Translations under genes and position numbers: made by a program
DNA from: an uncultured Flavobacteriales bacterium
Lineage (GTDB): Bacteria; Bacteroidota; Bacteroidia; Flavobacteriales; BACL11
Length of the DNA: 37,610 bases
Direction of reading: 5' to 3'
Assembly (NCBI GenBank): GCA_938073745.1
Contig: CALJFR010000061.1
Span: 1-37,610 of the forward strand
Notes under the pieces: generated by a model
Told to the model about the DNA's origin: nothing
What the model saw: only the letters and a program-made list of their open reading frames with translations
Databases searched by the model: none
In this document: positions 8,986 to 18,755 of the stretch, in pieces
Layout of the letters: each line of letters starts with the position of its first letter
Position numbering within the stretch: position 1 is the first letter of the stretch

Positions 8986-11900
8986 TTAACGAATAAGTGT
9001 AAAAACCTCAACTTTTTCAGTTAGATCTCCAACTCCATTAAAATATGAAACATGATAAACATAGTTGTCATTTTTAGCATAACTACCTAAATATGTACCA
9101 TCCCATCCCTTTGAAGGATCATTTGTTTTGAATAATAATTCACCTGATCTTGAATAAATTGAAAATTCATATCCAATTTCAGAAACAAAATTAGTTATTG
9201 GTTTAAATATCTCATTGTGAAAATCACCATTAGGACTAAATGAAGAAGGAACAAAAAGAATTGGAGTTTGAGAAACGCATGATATATTAGAATAACTTCC
9301 GTTAGTAACGGATCCATAAGGATTATTATTACCTTCAATTGCTTTTATATAATAACAAAAACGACCATTACCATCACCAAAATCAGTTACTATATCAATA
9401 AATTTCAATTCTTCGTTTGGATTATTAATTCTATCAAAAACATAAATGGGCAATACATCAAAATCTTCTCTATTTACAGATCTGTATAATTGATATTCAA
9501 CAACTCCTCCTAACCAATTTTCATATTCATTAAAAGTGAGTGTGTTGGTATATTGTTCAAAATAGAGAGGATCATTACCATAATCTAAATTAATTTCTGA
9601 ATTTAAAAAAATAGTTTGCCCAAATGAAGTATCTTGATTTACTTGAAATACTGTTGGTGCCTGTAAAATATTTCCGCAAGTATCAACGGGATATACTTGA
9701 TACTGATAATAATAATTTTGTGGAGATGCACTATAATCAATAAATGAAATATTAGAATTGTTAAAGGGAACACTACCAATCTCATTAAAAACAGAATTAT
9801 TTTCTAATGATCTATATACTAAATACTTATTAATTATTGCATCATTATCAATCAAACAGCTTATCTCAACGCTATTATTATCTTGATTTACAGTCACATA
9901 ATCTATATAATTATATTTTGGTTGTCCAGGAAGAGAAATTAAATGATTAATTTGATCAGAAATAGCTACCATCGTAGAATCACCATTATAAGCAGATATA
10001 TAAAAATAATAGTTGTGTCCTTCTAAAATATTATTTATCGTATAATTTAAATTACCAGTAATTCTTACGGAATCTTTTACAGTATTTCCATTAAGATCTG
10101 TTATATCAAGAAAAAGCTTATAATGACTTAAATCATCTTTAAAATTTATATATTCATTCCAGCTAAAGTTAATAGATAAATCACAAATATTAACCTTAGA
10201 TATAATATTCATAGAATTATGCATAACACTTCTTGAACTTGCATTACCACAACTGTCTAATGATCTGACACTAAATGTCTCAAAATTGTTGATGGCATTG
10301 GATGAATTAAAAACATATGATGTGTTATTAAATCCATAAACAGAATCAATAGTTATCCAAGCTCCAAACTCATCAAGTAAATAAATAGCATAAACATCTA
10401 CATCAGTAGAAGTAGATGACCAAGAAATTACAGATTTACCATTTGAATTTACAGAAACATCTTTAATTATTGGTTTATTGGGGCTAATGGTATCTTTTAA
10501 TACAGCACCATTAATTGATGAATTTGAAACACAACCACTAGCATCTGACAAACTAACGTATAATTGTTGAAGAGAATTACAAGTTTGAGCAGGAAAGACA
10601 TAGTTATTACTAATAGTATTTGCAGTATTTTGCCAAACTTGATTTCCATCTAATGCGTTAATGTCAAAAGTATTTGAAGATGTTGGTAAATTTGGTTGAC
10701 GTAGAAAATTCCAATTCATATCTGCTTCAGTATCAGAATTAATTGCAACAACATCCAACAGAATAGATTGTAATGTGTCAGATGGTGCGGATTCATCAGC
10801 ACAAGATGATAATGATGTTAAATAATAAAAATGTGATTCTTGATTTCCATCAACATTAGAATGCATATATGTACTATCAGGAAAATATATACTATCTACA
10901 AATGAAAAAGGACCATTTTTATTAGTTGAATGGTATAGTGAATAAACAGTACTTTGTGGAGCAGAAGCAATATGTTGCCATGAAATTTTAACTTCTCCAC
11001 TCTCTTGAACTGAAATACATCTTATATCAGGAGATATATCAATAGGTAATGGCAACACTGTTACTTTAACTGTAGCAAATTTTATTCCATTAGCAGGACA
11101 GAAATCATCATACACTTTAACTAAAAATGTAAATACATTGGAAGTTTGTCCGCAACCTATATTAGCTGCAATATGATTACATGAAGTTTGCCAACGAAAA
11201 ATTCCAGAAACGGTACCAAAATTACTAAATGGAGCTGGGACACCTGCTGCATTATTGAATGTAGCACAAGGTGGATTTAAACAATTTGATGTAGTAAGAA
11301 AATCATCAGCAAACTGTCCTCCAGAAACTTCCATAACTAATTCTTGAGGGGTTAATCCATTATATAAATCGGCATCTATTCCATCTATAGCAAATTCAAC
11401 TAAAGAACCAGCATAAACAGTTGTATCATAAGAAGGTAAACCTGTAATAGAATCAATAAATGGTTGAGATACTTCAGGAGGGCTATTAGGAATTGGAGAT
11501 GCTGGTAAAGTAGGGCAAGATATTAAAACAACTTGTACTTCTCTATATACTTCAGCTACTAATTGATTACATTTCCACGATTGTACTTTTATACAAGTAA
11601 CAAAGTTTCCAGAAATATTTGCATTATATGAAACCTCACCTGTTGCAGCATCTAGAGTTGGTGCTCCAGGAAGAGGTGATGAAACTGTATAGGGAGCATT
11701 AAAAGTTAGTACAGGAGGATCTACGGGTGGGTTATATGTAGAAAGAAAATCATCTAAAGGCTCACCCCATGAATAAATTAATTCATCTAACTCTTCATCA
11801 AATGCATTGTGACTGTAAGAAAAAGGGAAACCAGTACATAAAATTGTTTTTGGTTGTTCTTTAAATTCAGGAGATGAATCAAAACATGGATCAGCGGGAG

Positions 11901-12411
11901 TTGGAATTCCAGTTGTAGGATCTACAAATGGATACATTGAAGCTCTTAAAGTAAAACCAGCAGATGAAGGATTAGTAATGTTTGTTATAGCAGCATTTCT
12001 ACAGCAATTATCCCAAGTAAATTGCCATCCTGTATTTGGAGGAATTCCAGGCAGTTGAACAGGTTGTGATTCAAATATATACTCCTCAACGGATCCAGGA
12101 TCTCCGCCAGCACAACTTAACTGATTATTACCACTTGCTATCGGATCACATATAGGAGACACATCTTGTTGAAGAACAAAATCAACATCAATACCGATGA
12201 CAGTAGGATGATTCCAAACTTGAATAACTTGAGTAAGAGTAGAAACTGTAATTCCAGAGCAGTCTCTATAAACCTTCATTGTAAAGACATACTTCCCAAT
12301 ATCTGGACCAGACTTTAAACATTTCCAAGTAATTTCACCTCCCATTAAATGGGAAGAAAAAGAATTAATGGAAAACAATACTAAGGCAAGAAATAGAAAA
12401 ATTTTTTTCAT
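8986..12411 (-). CDS. large secreted protein with C-terminal T9SS type B (gliding motility-associated) sorting domain
   Basis: Signal peptide followed by SHLMGGEITWKC, FN3-like segments, C-terminal LFVPSSFSPNGDFHNEIFKPI...VEVFTLIR. Confidence 0.85.
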   Translation of the reverse strand: MKKIFLFLALVLFSINSFSSHLMGGEITWKCLKSGPDIGKYVFTMKVYRDCSGITVSTLTQVIQVWNHPTVIGIDVDFVLQQDVSPICDPIASGNNQLSCAGGDPGSVEEYIFESQPVQLPGIPPNTGWQFTWDNCCRNAAITNITNPSSAGFTLRASMYPFVDPTTGIPTPADPCFDSSPEFKEQPKTILCTGFPFSYSHNAFDEELDELIYSWGEPLDDFLSTYNPPVDPPVLTFNAPYTVSSPLPGAPTLDAATGEVSYNANISGNFVTCIKVQSWKCNQLVAEVYREVQVVLISCPTLPASPIPNSPPEVSQPFIDSITGLPSYDTTVYAGSLVEFAIDGIDADLYNGLTPQELVMEVSGGQFADDFLTTSNCLNPPCATFNNAAGVPAPFSNFGTVSGIFRWQTSCNHIAANIGCGQTSNVFTFLVKVYDDFCPANGIKFATVKVTVLPLPIDISPDIRCISVQESGEVKISWQHIASAPQSTVYSLYHSTNKNGPFSFVDSIYFPDSTYMHSNVDGNQESHFYYLTSLSSCADESAPSDTLQSILLDVVAINSDTEADMNWNFLRQPNLPTSSNTFDINALDGNQVWQNTANTISNNYVFPAQTCNSLQQLYVSLSDASGCVSNSSINGAVLKDTISPNKPIIKDVSVNSNGKSVISWSSTSTDVDVYAIYLLDEFGAWITIDSVYGFNNTSYVFNSSNAINNFETFSVRSLDSCGNASSRSVMHNSMNIISKVNICDLSINFSWNEYINFKDDLSHYKLFLDITDLNGNTVKDSVRITGNLNYTINNILEGHNYYFYISAYNGDSTMVAISDQINHLISLPGQPKYNYIDYVTVNQDNNSVEISCLIDNDAIINKYLVYRSLENNSVFNEIGSVPFNNSNISFIDYSASPQNYYYQYQVYPVDTCGNILQAPTVFQVNQDTSFGQTIFLNSEINLDYGNDPLYFEQYTNTLTFNEYENWLGGVVEYQLYRSVNREDFDVLPIYVFDRINNPNEELKFIDIVTDFGDGNGRFCYYIKAIEGNNNPYGSVTNGSYSNISCVSQTPILFVPSSFSPNGDFHNEIFKPITNFVSEIGYEFSIYSRSGELLFKTNDPSKGWDGTYLGSYAKNDNYVYHVSYFNGVGDLTEKVEVFTLIR

Positions 12412-12422
12412 ATAATATTTAA

Positions 12423-12430
12423 CAAATTTA
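12423..12430 (-). promoter_or_regulatory. candidate -7 element upstream of T9SS type B gene
   Basis: CAAATTTA on + = TAAATTTG on -. Very close to the start codon and no clear -33. Confidence 0.3.
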
Positions 12431-12452
12431 CAAATAAAAAAATTTAATAATT

Positions 12453-12478
12453 ATCTGTAATTTATTAATCTTACAGAT
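12453..12478. other. 8-bp perfect inverted repeat, possible terminator for the minus-strand gene ending at 12487
   Basis: ATCTGTAA - tttattaatc - TTACAGAT in the 75-bp spacer between two minus-strand genes. Confidence 0.5.
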
Positions 12479-12486
12479 TCAAAACA

Positions 12487-13425
12487 CTAAAGACTTATTA
12501 GTTGTCTTTTTTTTAAATTAAAATCGTTCCATAAATTATTCATTATCTCTTTAACAGAAATAACATCTTTTATTGAAGCAGATATTTGCCCAATTTCTAA
12601 TTCACCATTTTTTAAATCACCTTCAAACATTCCTCTCTTTGATCTTCCCTTTGATAGTAAATTAGTTAATTCTTCTTTACTTGCGTTAGATTTATATGCA
12701 TTTTGAATTAAATCATAAAACTCATTTTTAATTAATCTGACAGGTGTAATTTCTTTAAGGGTCAATTGTGTATCAGTATCTGTTAAATCAACAATTTTAT
12801 TTTTAAAATTTTCATGAGCAGAAGATTCCTTGCTTGCAGCAAAGAGACTTCCAATTTGAACTCCATCAGCTCCCAAGCACATTGCAGCTAATATTGCACC
12901 ACCAGAACCAATTCCACCAGCTGCTATCAAAGGAATGTCAATTATAGATCTTATTTGAGGTATTAGACACATAGTTGTAATTTCATCAATACCATTGTGC
13001 CCTCCGGCTTCAAAACCTTCGGCTACAATAGCATCAACTCCTGCATCAATACATTTAAGAGCAAATTTTTGATTAGCAACAACATGGACTACAGTAATTC
13101 CATGATCTTTTAAATATTGGGTATAATTTATTGGGTTACCAGCTGAAGTAAATACAATCTTCACCTTTTCCTCAATAATTATATTAATGTGATCTTTAAC
13201 GTTTGGGTATAACAATGGAATATTTACTCCAAATGGGTTATTGGTAGATTCCTTACATTTTTTAATATGGTACCTTAAAACATCTGGATACATAGAGCCT
13301 GAGCCTAATAATCCAAGACCTCCATTGTTGCTAACTGCACTAGCTAATCTCCAGCCGCTACACCAAATCATTCCTCCTTGAATAATCGGATATTTTATTT
13401 TAAAAAGTTCAGTAAGTCTATTCAT
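12487..13425 (-). CDS. nitronate monooxygenase / FMN-dependent 2-nitropropane dioxygenase family
   Basis: TELFKIKYPIIQGGMIW, VVAEGFEAGGHNG, IAAGGIGSGGAILAAMCLGADGVQIGSLFAASKES. Start reassigned to MNRLTELF; the ORF-track start at 13470 runs into the glyA promoter region. Confidence 0.88.
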   Translation of the reverse strand: MNRLTELFKIKYPIIQGGMIWCSGWRLASAVSNNGGLGLLGSGSMYPDVLRYHIKKCKESTNNPFGVNIPLLYPNVKDHINIIIEEKVKIVFTSAGNPINYTQYLKDHGITVVHVVANQKFALKCIDAGVDAIVAEGFEAGGHNGIDEITTMCLIPQIRSIIDIPLIAAGGIGSGGAILAAMCLGADGVQIGSLFAASKESSAHENFKNKIVDLTDTDTQLTLKEITPVRLIKNEFYDLIQNAYKSNASKEELTNLLSKGRSKRGMFEGDLKNGELEIGQISASIKDVISVKEIMNNLWNDFNLKKRQLISL

Positions 13426-13433
13426 AAAAAATC

Positions 13434-13441
13434 TATATTTG
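13434..13441 (+). promoter_or_regulatory. candidate -7 element for glyA
   Basis: TATATTTG (TAnnTTTG) 31 nt upstream of the glyA ATG. Confidence 0.45.
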
Positions 13442-13472
13442 TTCTTAGCTACGAAATTAAAAAAAAACAATA

Positions 13473-14747
13473 ATGAAAAGTGACCATCAAATATTTAACT
13501 TGATAAAAGAAGAAGACTTAAGACAAAGAAATGGAATTGAACTTATTGCATCAGAGAATTTTGTTAGTAACAATGTAATGAATGCTGCAGGATCTTGTTT
13601 AACGAACAAATATGCAGAAGGTTACCCCAACAAAAGGTATTATGGAGGTTGCGAGATAGTTGACCAAGTCGAACAAATTGCAATTGACAGAGCAAAAAAA
13701 TTATTTGGAGTTGAATATGTAAATGTTCAGCCTCACTCAGGTTCACAAGCTAATTCTGCAGTTATGTTAGCATGTTTAAATGCTGGTGATAAAATATTAG
13801 GATTTAATTTAGCTCACGGAGGTCATCTTACTCATGGATCACCTGTAAATTTTTCTGGCAAACTGTATAAGACCTCATTTTACAATGTAAATAAGCAGAC
13901 AGGCTTAATAGACTATAATATGTTAGAAGAGGTTGCCAAAAAAGAAAAACCTAAAATGATTATTTGTGGCGGTTCAGCTTATTCTAGAGACTGGGATTAT
14001 AAAAAATTTAGAGAAGTAGCTGATAAAGTTGGCGCAATCTTACTCGCTGACATTGCGCATCCAGCAGGATTAATAGCAGCAGGACTACTTAACAATCCAG
14101 CAAATTATTGCCATATACTAACAACAACAACTCACAAAACTTTGAGAGGTCCTAGAGGAGGCATGATAATGATGGGAAAAGATTTTGAGAATCCTTTTGG
14201 TCACAAAAATTTAAAAGGAGAGAATAAAATGATGTCTACATTACTTAATTCTGGAGTTTTCCCTGGATCTCAAGGAGGTCCGTTAGAGCATATAATTGCT
14301 GCTAAAGCAATAGCTTTTGGTGAAGCTTTAGACACATCATTTATTGATTATTCTAAACAAGTAACACTTAATGCTAAAATTATGGCTGATTGCTTAACAA
14401 AAAAAGGGTATGATATAATTTCTGGAGGAACTGACAACCATTGTATGTTGATTGATCTTACATCTAAAAATATAAGCGGTAAACAAGCTGAAAATTCACT
14501 TGTTCAGGCTGATATTACTGCAAATAAAAACATGGTTCCGTTTGACACAAAATCTCCATTTGTAACTTCTGGTATTAGATTTGGGACTCCAGCAATAACT
14601 ACTAGAGGTGTAAAAGAAAATACAATTCCACAAATTGTTGAATTTATTGATCAAGTTATTTTGAATTATGATAATTTAATTAAGATTAAAGAAATTAAAA
14701 GTCAAGTAAATAAATTAATGAACAATTACAAAATCTTTGCATACTAA
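13473..14747 (+). CDS. glyA: serine hydroxymethyltransferase
   Basis: [33 protein letters not shown]-lysine region [16 protein letters not shown]. Confidence 0.97.
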   Translation: MKSDHQIFNLIKEEDLRQRNGIELIASENFVSNNVMNAAGSCLTNKYAEGYPNKRYYGGCEIVDQVEQIAIDRAKKLFGVEYVNVQPHSGSQANSAVMLACLNAGDKILGFNLAHGGHLTHGSPVNFSGKLYKTSFYNVNKQTGLIDYNMLEEVAKKEKPKMIICGGSAYSRDWDYKKFREVADKVGAILLADIAHPAGLIAAGLLNNPANYCHILTTTTHKTLRGPRGGMIMMGKDFENPFGHKNLKGENKMMSTLLNSGVFPGSQGGPLEHIIAAKAIAFGEALDTSFIDYSKQVTLNAKIMADCLTKKGYDIISGGTDNHCMLIDLTSKNISGKQAENSLVQADITANKNMVPFDTKSPFVTSGIRFGTPAITTRGVKENTIPQIVEFIDQVILNYDNLIKIKEIKSQVNKLMNNYKIFAY

Positions 14748-14750
14748 AAA

Positions 14751-16964
14751 ATGGATCCTTTAAATTTAGAAAATGAAAAAAAGGAAATCATAAACCGTTA
14801 CAGAGCTCTTCTAAGAGCTTGTAATGAAAAAACTACCAAAGAAGATAAAAAAGAAATTCGAAAAGCCTTTAATCTTGCAGTTAAAGGACATGAAAACATA
14901 AGAAGAAAATCTGGCGAACCATATATTCTACATCCAATTGCTGTTGCTAGTATATGTGCAAAAGAAATAGGTCTAGGAACAACATCAATTATTTGTGCTT
15001 TACTTCATGATATTGTTGAAGACACTGACTATACAATTGAAGATATAGAAAAGTTATTTGGAAAAAAAATAGCTACTATAATAAATGGACTTACTAAAAT
15101 CTCAGATGTTTTTGATCAAAAAGTTTCATTACAAGCAGAAAATTTTAGAAAAATGTTACTTACATTATCTGACGATGTAAGAGTTATATTAATAAAGCTT
15201 GCAGATAGACTTCATAACATGAGAACTTTAGACGCGATGTCTAAACAACAAAAGCTGAAAATTGCTTCAGAAACTCTCTATTTATACGCTCCTTTAGCTC
15301 ATAGATTGGGCCTGTACCCTATTAAAACTGAATTAGAAGATTTAGGTCTCAAGTTTACCAAACCTGAAATATACAAAGCAATATCAATAAAATTAAATGA
15401 AACAAAGTTGAGTAGAAATAAGTACATAAATAAATTCTCTCAGCCAATAAAAACAGTTTTAAAAAAGGAAGGTCTTAAAACTACAATTAAAGGCAGGCCT
15501 AAATCTATTTACTCTATTAGAGAAAAAATTCTTCACAAAGGCGTAACCTTTGATAATATCTTTGACAAGTTTGCTATTAGAATAATTGTTGAAAGTAGTT
15601 ATCAAAATGAAAAATCTGATTGTTGGAAAATTTACTCAATAGTTACAGATTTTTACAAACCAAATCCAGATAGATTAAGAGATTGGATTTCTACTCCAAA
15701 AGTTAATGGATATGAATCATTACATACAACTGTAATGGGTGAGGATGGTAAGTGGGTAGAAGTTCAAATAAGAAGTAAAAGAATGGACGAAATAGCCGAA
15801 AGAGGATATGCAGCGCATTGGCATTATAAAAATCAAGACGAAAAATCCAGTAGTCTTGATTTATGGATTAATAAAATCAGTAGTCTATTAGAGAATCCCG
15901 AATCAAATGCTATTGATTTTATTGATGATTTTAAACTTAACTTATATTCAGGTGAAATATTTGTTTTCACACCAAAAGGCGATTTAAAAACCCTACCAAA
16001 AGGAGCAACTGCATTAGACTTTGCTTTTGAAATACATACACAAATTGGGATGACTTGTTTAGGTGTAAAAGTTAATGGAAAGTTAGTAGCACTAAGCCAT
16101 GAACTTTCAAGTGGAGATCAAGTAGAAATTATAACTTCTAGAAAACAACACCCTAGAAAAGACTGGCTTAGATTTGTAGTAACATCACATGCAAGAACTA
16201 GAATAAAAAGTGCATTAAAAAGAGAAGAAAAAGTTATTGCAGAAAAAGGAAAAGAACTAGCTGAAAGAAAATTAAGACACCTAAGAACAAAACTAAGTCG
16301 AGACACTGAAAATCAACTTATTAAATTTTTTAAATCTACTAGCTCACAAGAATTATTTTTTAGATTTGGAAATGGTCAAATTTCTAATAAAGAATTAAAA
16401 GAATTTGTTAATTTAAAGAATTCTGGATGGTATCAAAACATAAAAAATAGAATTTACAGCTCAAAATATTTAAGTAAAAAACCTATTATAAATAACTTAA
16501 TAGTATTTAATGAAGATGATGAAATACTAGATTATAAAATTTCAAAATGCTGTAATGCAATTCCAGGTGACAATATTTTTGGTTTTCTCTCTATTATAGA
16601 TGGACTAAAGGTTCACAGAGAAGATTGTCCAAATGCTATTGAGTTAAGGGCTAATTATGCGTATAGAATTTTAAAAGCAAAATGGACAACGAAAGAAAAT
16701 CTTGATTTTACAGCAAATTTAAAACTTAGTGGAATAGATAGTGTTGGACTTGTTAATAAAGTTACTCAAATAATATCTAAGCAATTACATGTAGATATAA
16801 AAGCAATAAATATTTATACTAATGATGGTGTATTTGAAGGAGAAATCACACTAAAAGTACACAATGAAACGTTCTTAAGCGAAATAACTAAAAAGTTAGA
16901 GAAAATTGAAGGTATAGTTAAAATTTCAAGAACTTATAAACATAGTAGAAATATTAAGGTATAA
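14751..16964 (+). CDS. spoT: bifunctional RelA/SpoT-family (p)ppGpp synthetase/hydrolase
   Basis: HD hydrolase motif ALLHDIVEDTDYT and DRLHNMRTL; synthetase DWISTPKVNGYESLHTTV; TGS domain VFTPKGDLKTLPKGATALDFAFEIHT; ACT at C-terminus. Confidence 0.95.
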   Translation: MDPLNLENEKKEIINRYRALLRACNEKTTKEDKKEIRKAFNLAVKGHENIRRKSGEPYILHPIAVASICAKEIGLGTTSIICALLHDIVEDTDYTIEDIEKLFGKKIATIINGLTKISDVFDQKVSLQAENFRKMLLTLSDDVRVILIKLADRLHNMRTLDAMSKQQKLKIASETLYLYAPLAHRLGLYPIKTELEDLGLKFTKPEIYKAISIKLNETKLSRNKYINKFSQPIKTVLKKEGLKTTIKGRPKSIYSIREKILHKGVTFDNIFDKFAIRIIVESSYQNEKSDCWKIYSIVTDFYKPNPDRLRDWISTPKVNGYESLHTTVMGEDGKWVEVQIRSKRMDEIAERGYAAHWHYKNQDEKSSSLDLWINKISSLLENPESNAIDFIDDFKLNLYSGEIFVFTPKGDLKTLPKGATALDFAFEIHTQIGMTCLGVKVNGKLVALSHELSSGDQVEIITSRKQHPRKDWLRFVVTSHARTRIKSALKREEKVIAEKGKELAERKLRHLRTKLSRDTENQLIKFFKSTSSQELFFRFGNGQISNKELKEFVNLKNSGWYQNIKNRIYSSKYLSKKPIINNLIVFNEDDEILDYKISKCCNAIPGDNIFGFLSIIDGLKVHREDCPNAIELRANYAYRILKAKWTTKENLDFTANLKLSGIDSVGLVNKVTQIISKQLHVDIKAINIYTNDGVFEGEITLKVHNETFLSEITKKLEKIEGIVKISRTYKHSRNIKV

Positions 16965-17024
16965 ATGTTTCAAAATATTCAATAAAATAATGTTTTTAAT
17001 TTATTTTTATTTTTTATTAAAATT

Positions 17025-17486
17025 ATGACTCAACAACATAAAACAATTAATGAAGTAACTAAAGTTTTCACTGATTACTTAATAAAAAACAATCAACGTA
17101 AAACTCCGGAGAGATATGCTATACTAAATGAGATTTATGAGTATGAGGGACATTTTGATATTGAAACATTGTATATCATGATGAAAAATAAAAAATACCG
17201 AGTAAGTAGGGCTACTCTTTACAATACAATAGAGCTTCTTTTGGACTCAAATCTTGTCAGAAAACATCAATTTGGAAAATCACATGCACAATTTGAAAAG
17301 TCTTATTCAAACAAACAACATGATCATTTAATTTGTACAAATTGTGATAAAGTTATTGAATTTTGTGACCCAAGATTGCAAGGAATAATGAGTTTTATTG
17401 AAGATAATATGAAATTTAAAATTTCTAGACATTCTCTTAATTTATATGGAAGATGTCTTGATGAAAAAAACTGTATTAAAAAATAA
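17025..17486 (+). CDS. Fur family transcriptional regulator
   Basis: [54 protein letters not shown]. Confidence 0.93.
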   Translation: MTQQHKTINEVTKVFTDYLIKNNQRKTPERYAILNEIYEYEGHFDIETLYIMMKNKKYRVSRATLYNTIELLLDSNLVRKHQFGKSHAQFEKSYSNKQHDHLICTNCDKVIEFCDPRLQGIMSFIEDNMKFKISRHSLNLYGRCLDEKNCIKK

Positions 17487-17490
17487 ATAG

Positions 17491-18753
17491 ATGAAAGTTG
17501 ATGTATTGTTAGGTCTTCAATGGGGAGATGAAGGAAAAGGAAAAATTGTTGATGTTTTAACTAAAAACTATGATATTATTGCTCGATTTCAAGGAGGTCC
17601 AAATGCAGGACATACACTAGAATTTGATGGAATTAAACATGTTTTACATACTATTCCTTCAGGAATCTTTCATAAAGGAATAACTAATCTTATTGGAAAT
17701 GGTGTTGTTATTGACCCAGTAATTTTTGAAAATGAAATTAATTCAATCAATAAATTAAATTTTGACATATCTGAACTATTAATTTCAAAAAAAGCTCATC
17801 TTATTCTACCCACTCATAAACTATTAGATGCGGCATCTGAAAAAGCAAAAGGAAAAAATAAGATTGGATCAACTCTCAAAGGAATAGGACCTACATATAT
17901 GGATAAGACCGGTAGAAATGGATTAAGAGTTGGCGATGTTAATACTAGTAATTTTAATGAAAAATATGAAAAACTAAAAAATAAACATATAGAACTTTTA
18001 AAGTTTTATGATTTTGAATACAATTTAGAAGAATTAGAATCAATTTGGTTTAAAAGTTTAGATACTCTCAAAAAATTCAATCATATTGACAGTGAACACT
18101 ATATTCATGAGGCATTGAAAAATGGGAAAAAATTATTAGCTGAAGGAGCTCAAGGCACATTATTAGATATTGATTTTGGCTCCTACCCTTTTGTAACTTC
18201 TTCAAATACAATAACTGCCGGAGCCTGTACAGGTTTAGGTGTAGCTCCAAATCAAATAACTGATGTTTTTGGAATCTTCAAGGCATACTGTACAAGAGTT
18301 GGAAGTGGACCTTTCCCTACTGAACTTTATGATGAAGTTGGAGAACATCTTGGCAGAGTAGGAAATGAATTTGGTGCTACAACTGGAAGAGCAAGAAGAT
18401 GTGGCTGGATAGATTTACCAGCTTTAAAATATGCAATAGATATTAATGGGGTAACACAATTAATGATGATGAAATCTGACGTCCTTTCTGGAATAAATAA
18501 AATAAAGGTTTGTACTCATTATTTAAATTCAAATAATGAAAAGATAGATTATCTACCTTTTGAAGATAATGAAAACTTAACTCCTGTCTATGATGAAATA
18601 GATGGCTGGAAAAAAAATCTTATGAAGATTAACAATCTTGAGGAAGCCCCAATTCAAGTTCATAATTATATTAAATATCTTGAAAATCATCTTGATGTAC
18701 CTATCAAAATCATTTCTGTAGGGCCAGATCGGAAACAAACATTTTTTAGATAA
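17491..18753 (+). CDS. purA: adenylosuccinate synthase
   Basis: LGLQWGDEGKGKIVDVL, ARFQGGPNAGHTL, GRARRCGWIDLPALKYA. Confidence 0.97.
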   Translation: MKVDVLLGLQWGDEGKGKIVDVLTKNYDIIARFQGGPNAGHTLEFDGIKHVLHTIPSGIFHKGITNLIGNGVVIDPVIFENEINSINKLNFDISELLISKKAHLILPTHKLLDAASEKAKGKNKIGSTLKGIGPTYMDKTGRNGLRVGDVNTSNFNEKYEKLKNKHIELLKFYDFEYNLEELESIWFKSLDTLKKFNHIDSEHYIHEALKNGKKLLAEGAQGTLLDIDFGSYPFVTSSNTITAGACTGLGVAPNQITDVFGIFKAYCTRVGSGPFPTELYDEVGEHLGRVGNEFGATTGRARRCGWIDLPALKYAIDINGVTQLMMMKSDVLSGINKIKVCTHYLNSNNEKIDYLPFEDNENLTPVYDEIDGWKKNLMKINNLEEAPIQVHNYIKYLENHLDVPIKIISVGPDRKQTFFR

Positions 18754-18755
18754 AC

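Noticed and set aside
13426-13470. N-terminal extension [15 protein letters not shown] of the nitronate monooxygenase ORF
   Set aside because: Covers the glyA promoter region and does not resemble the family N-terminus; MNRLTELFKIKYPIIQGG fits.
16118-16306. 62-aa minus-strand ORF inside spoT, and similar short antisense ORFs at 1493, 1955, 13564, 19319, 26784, 33107
   Set aside because: All are contained in supported genes on the other strand.
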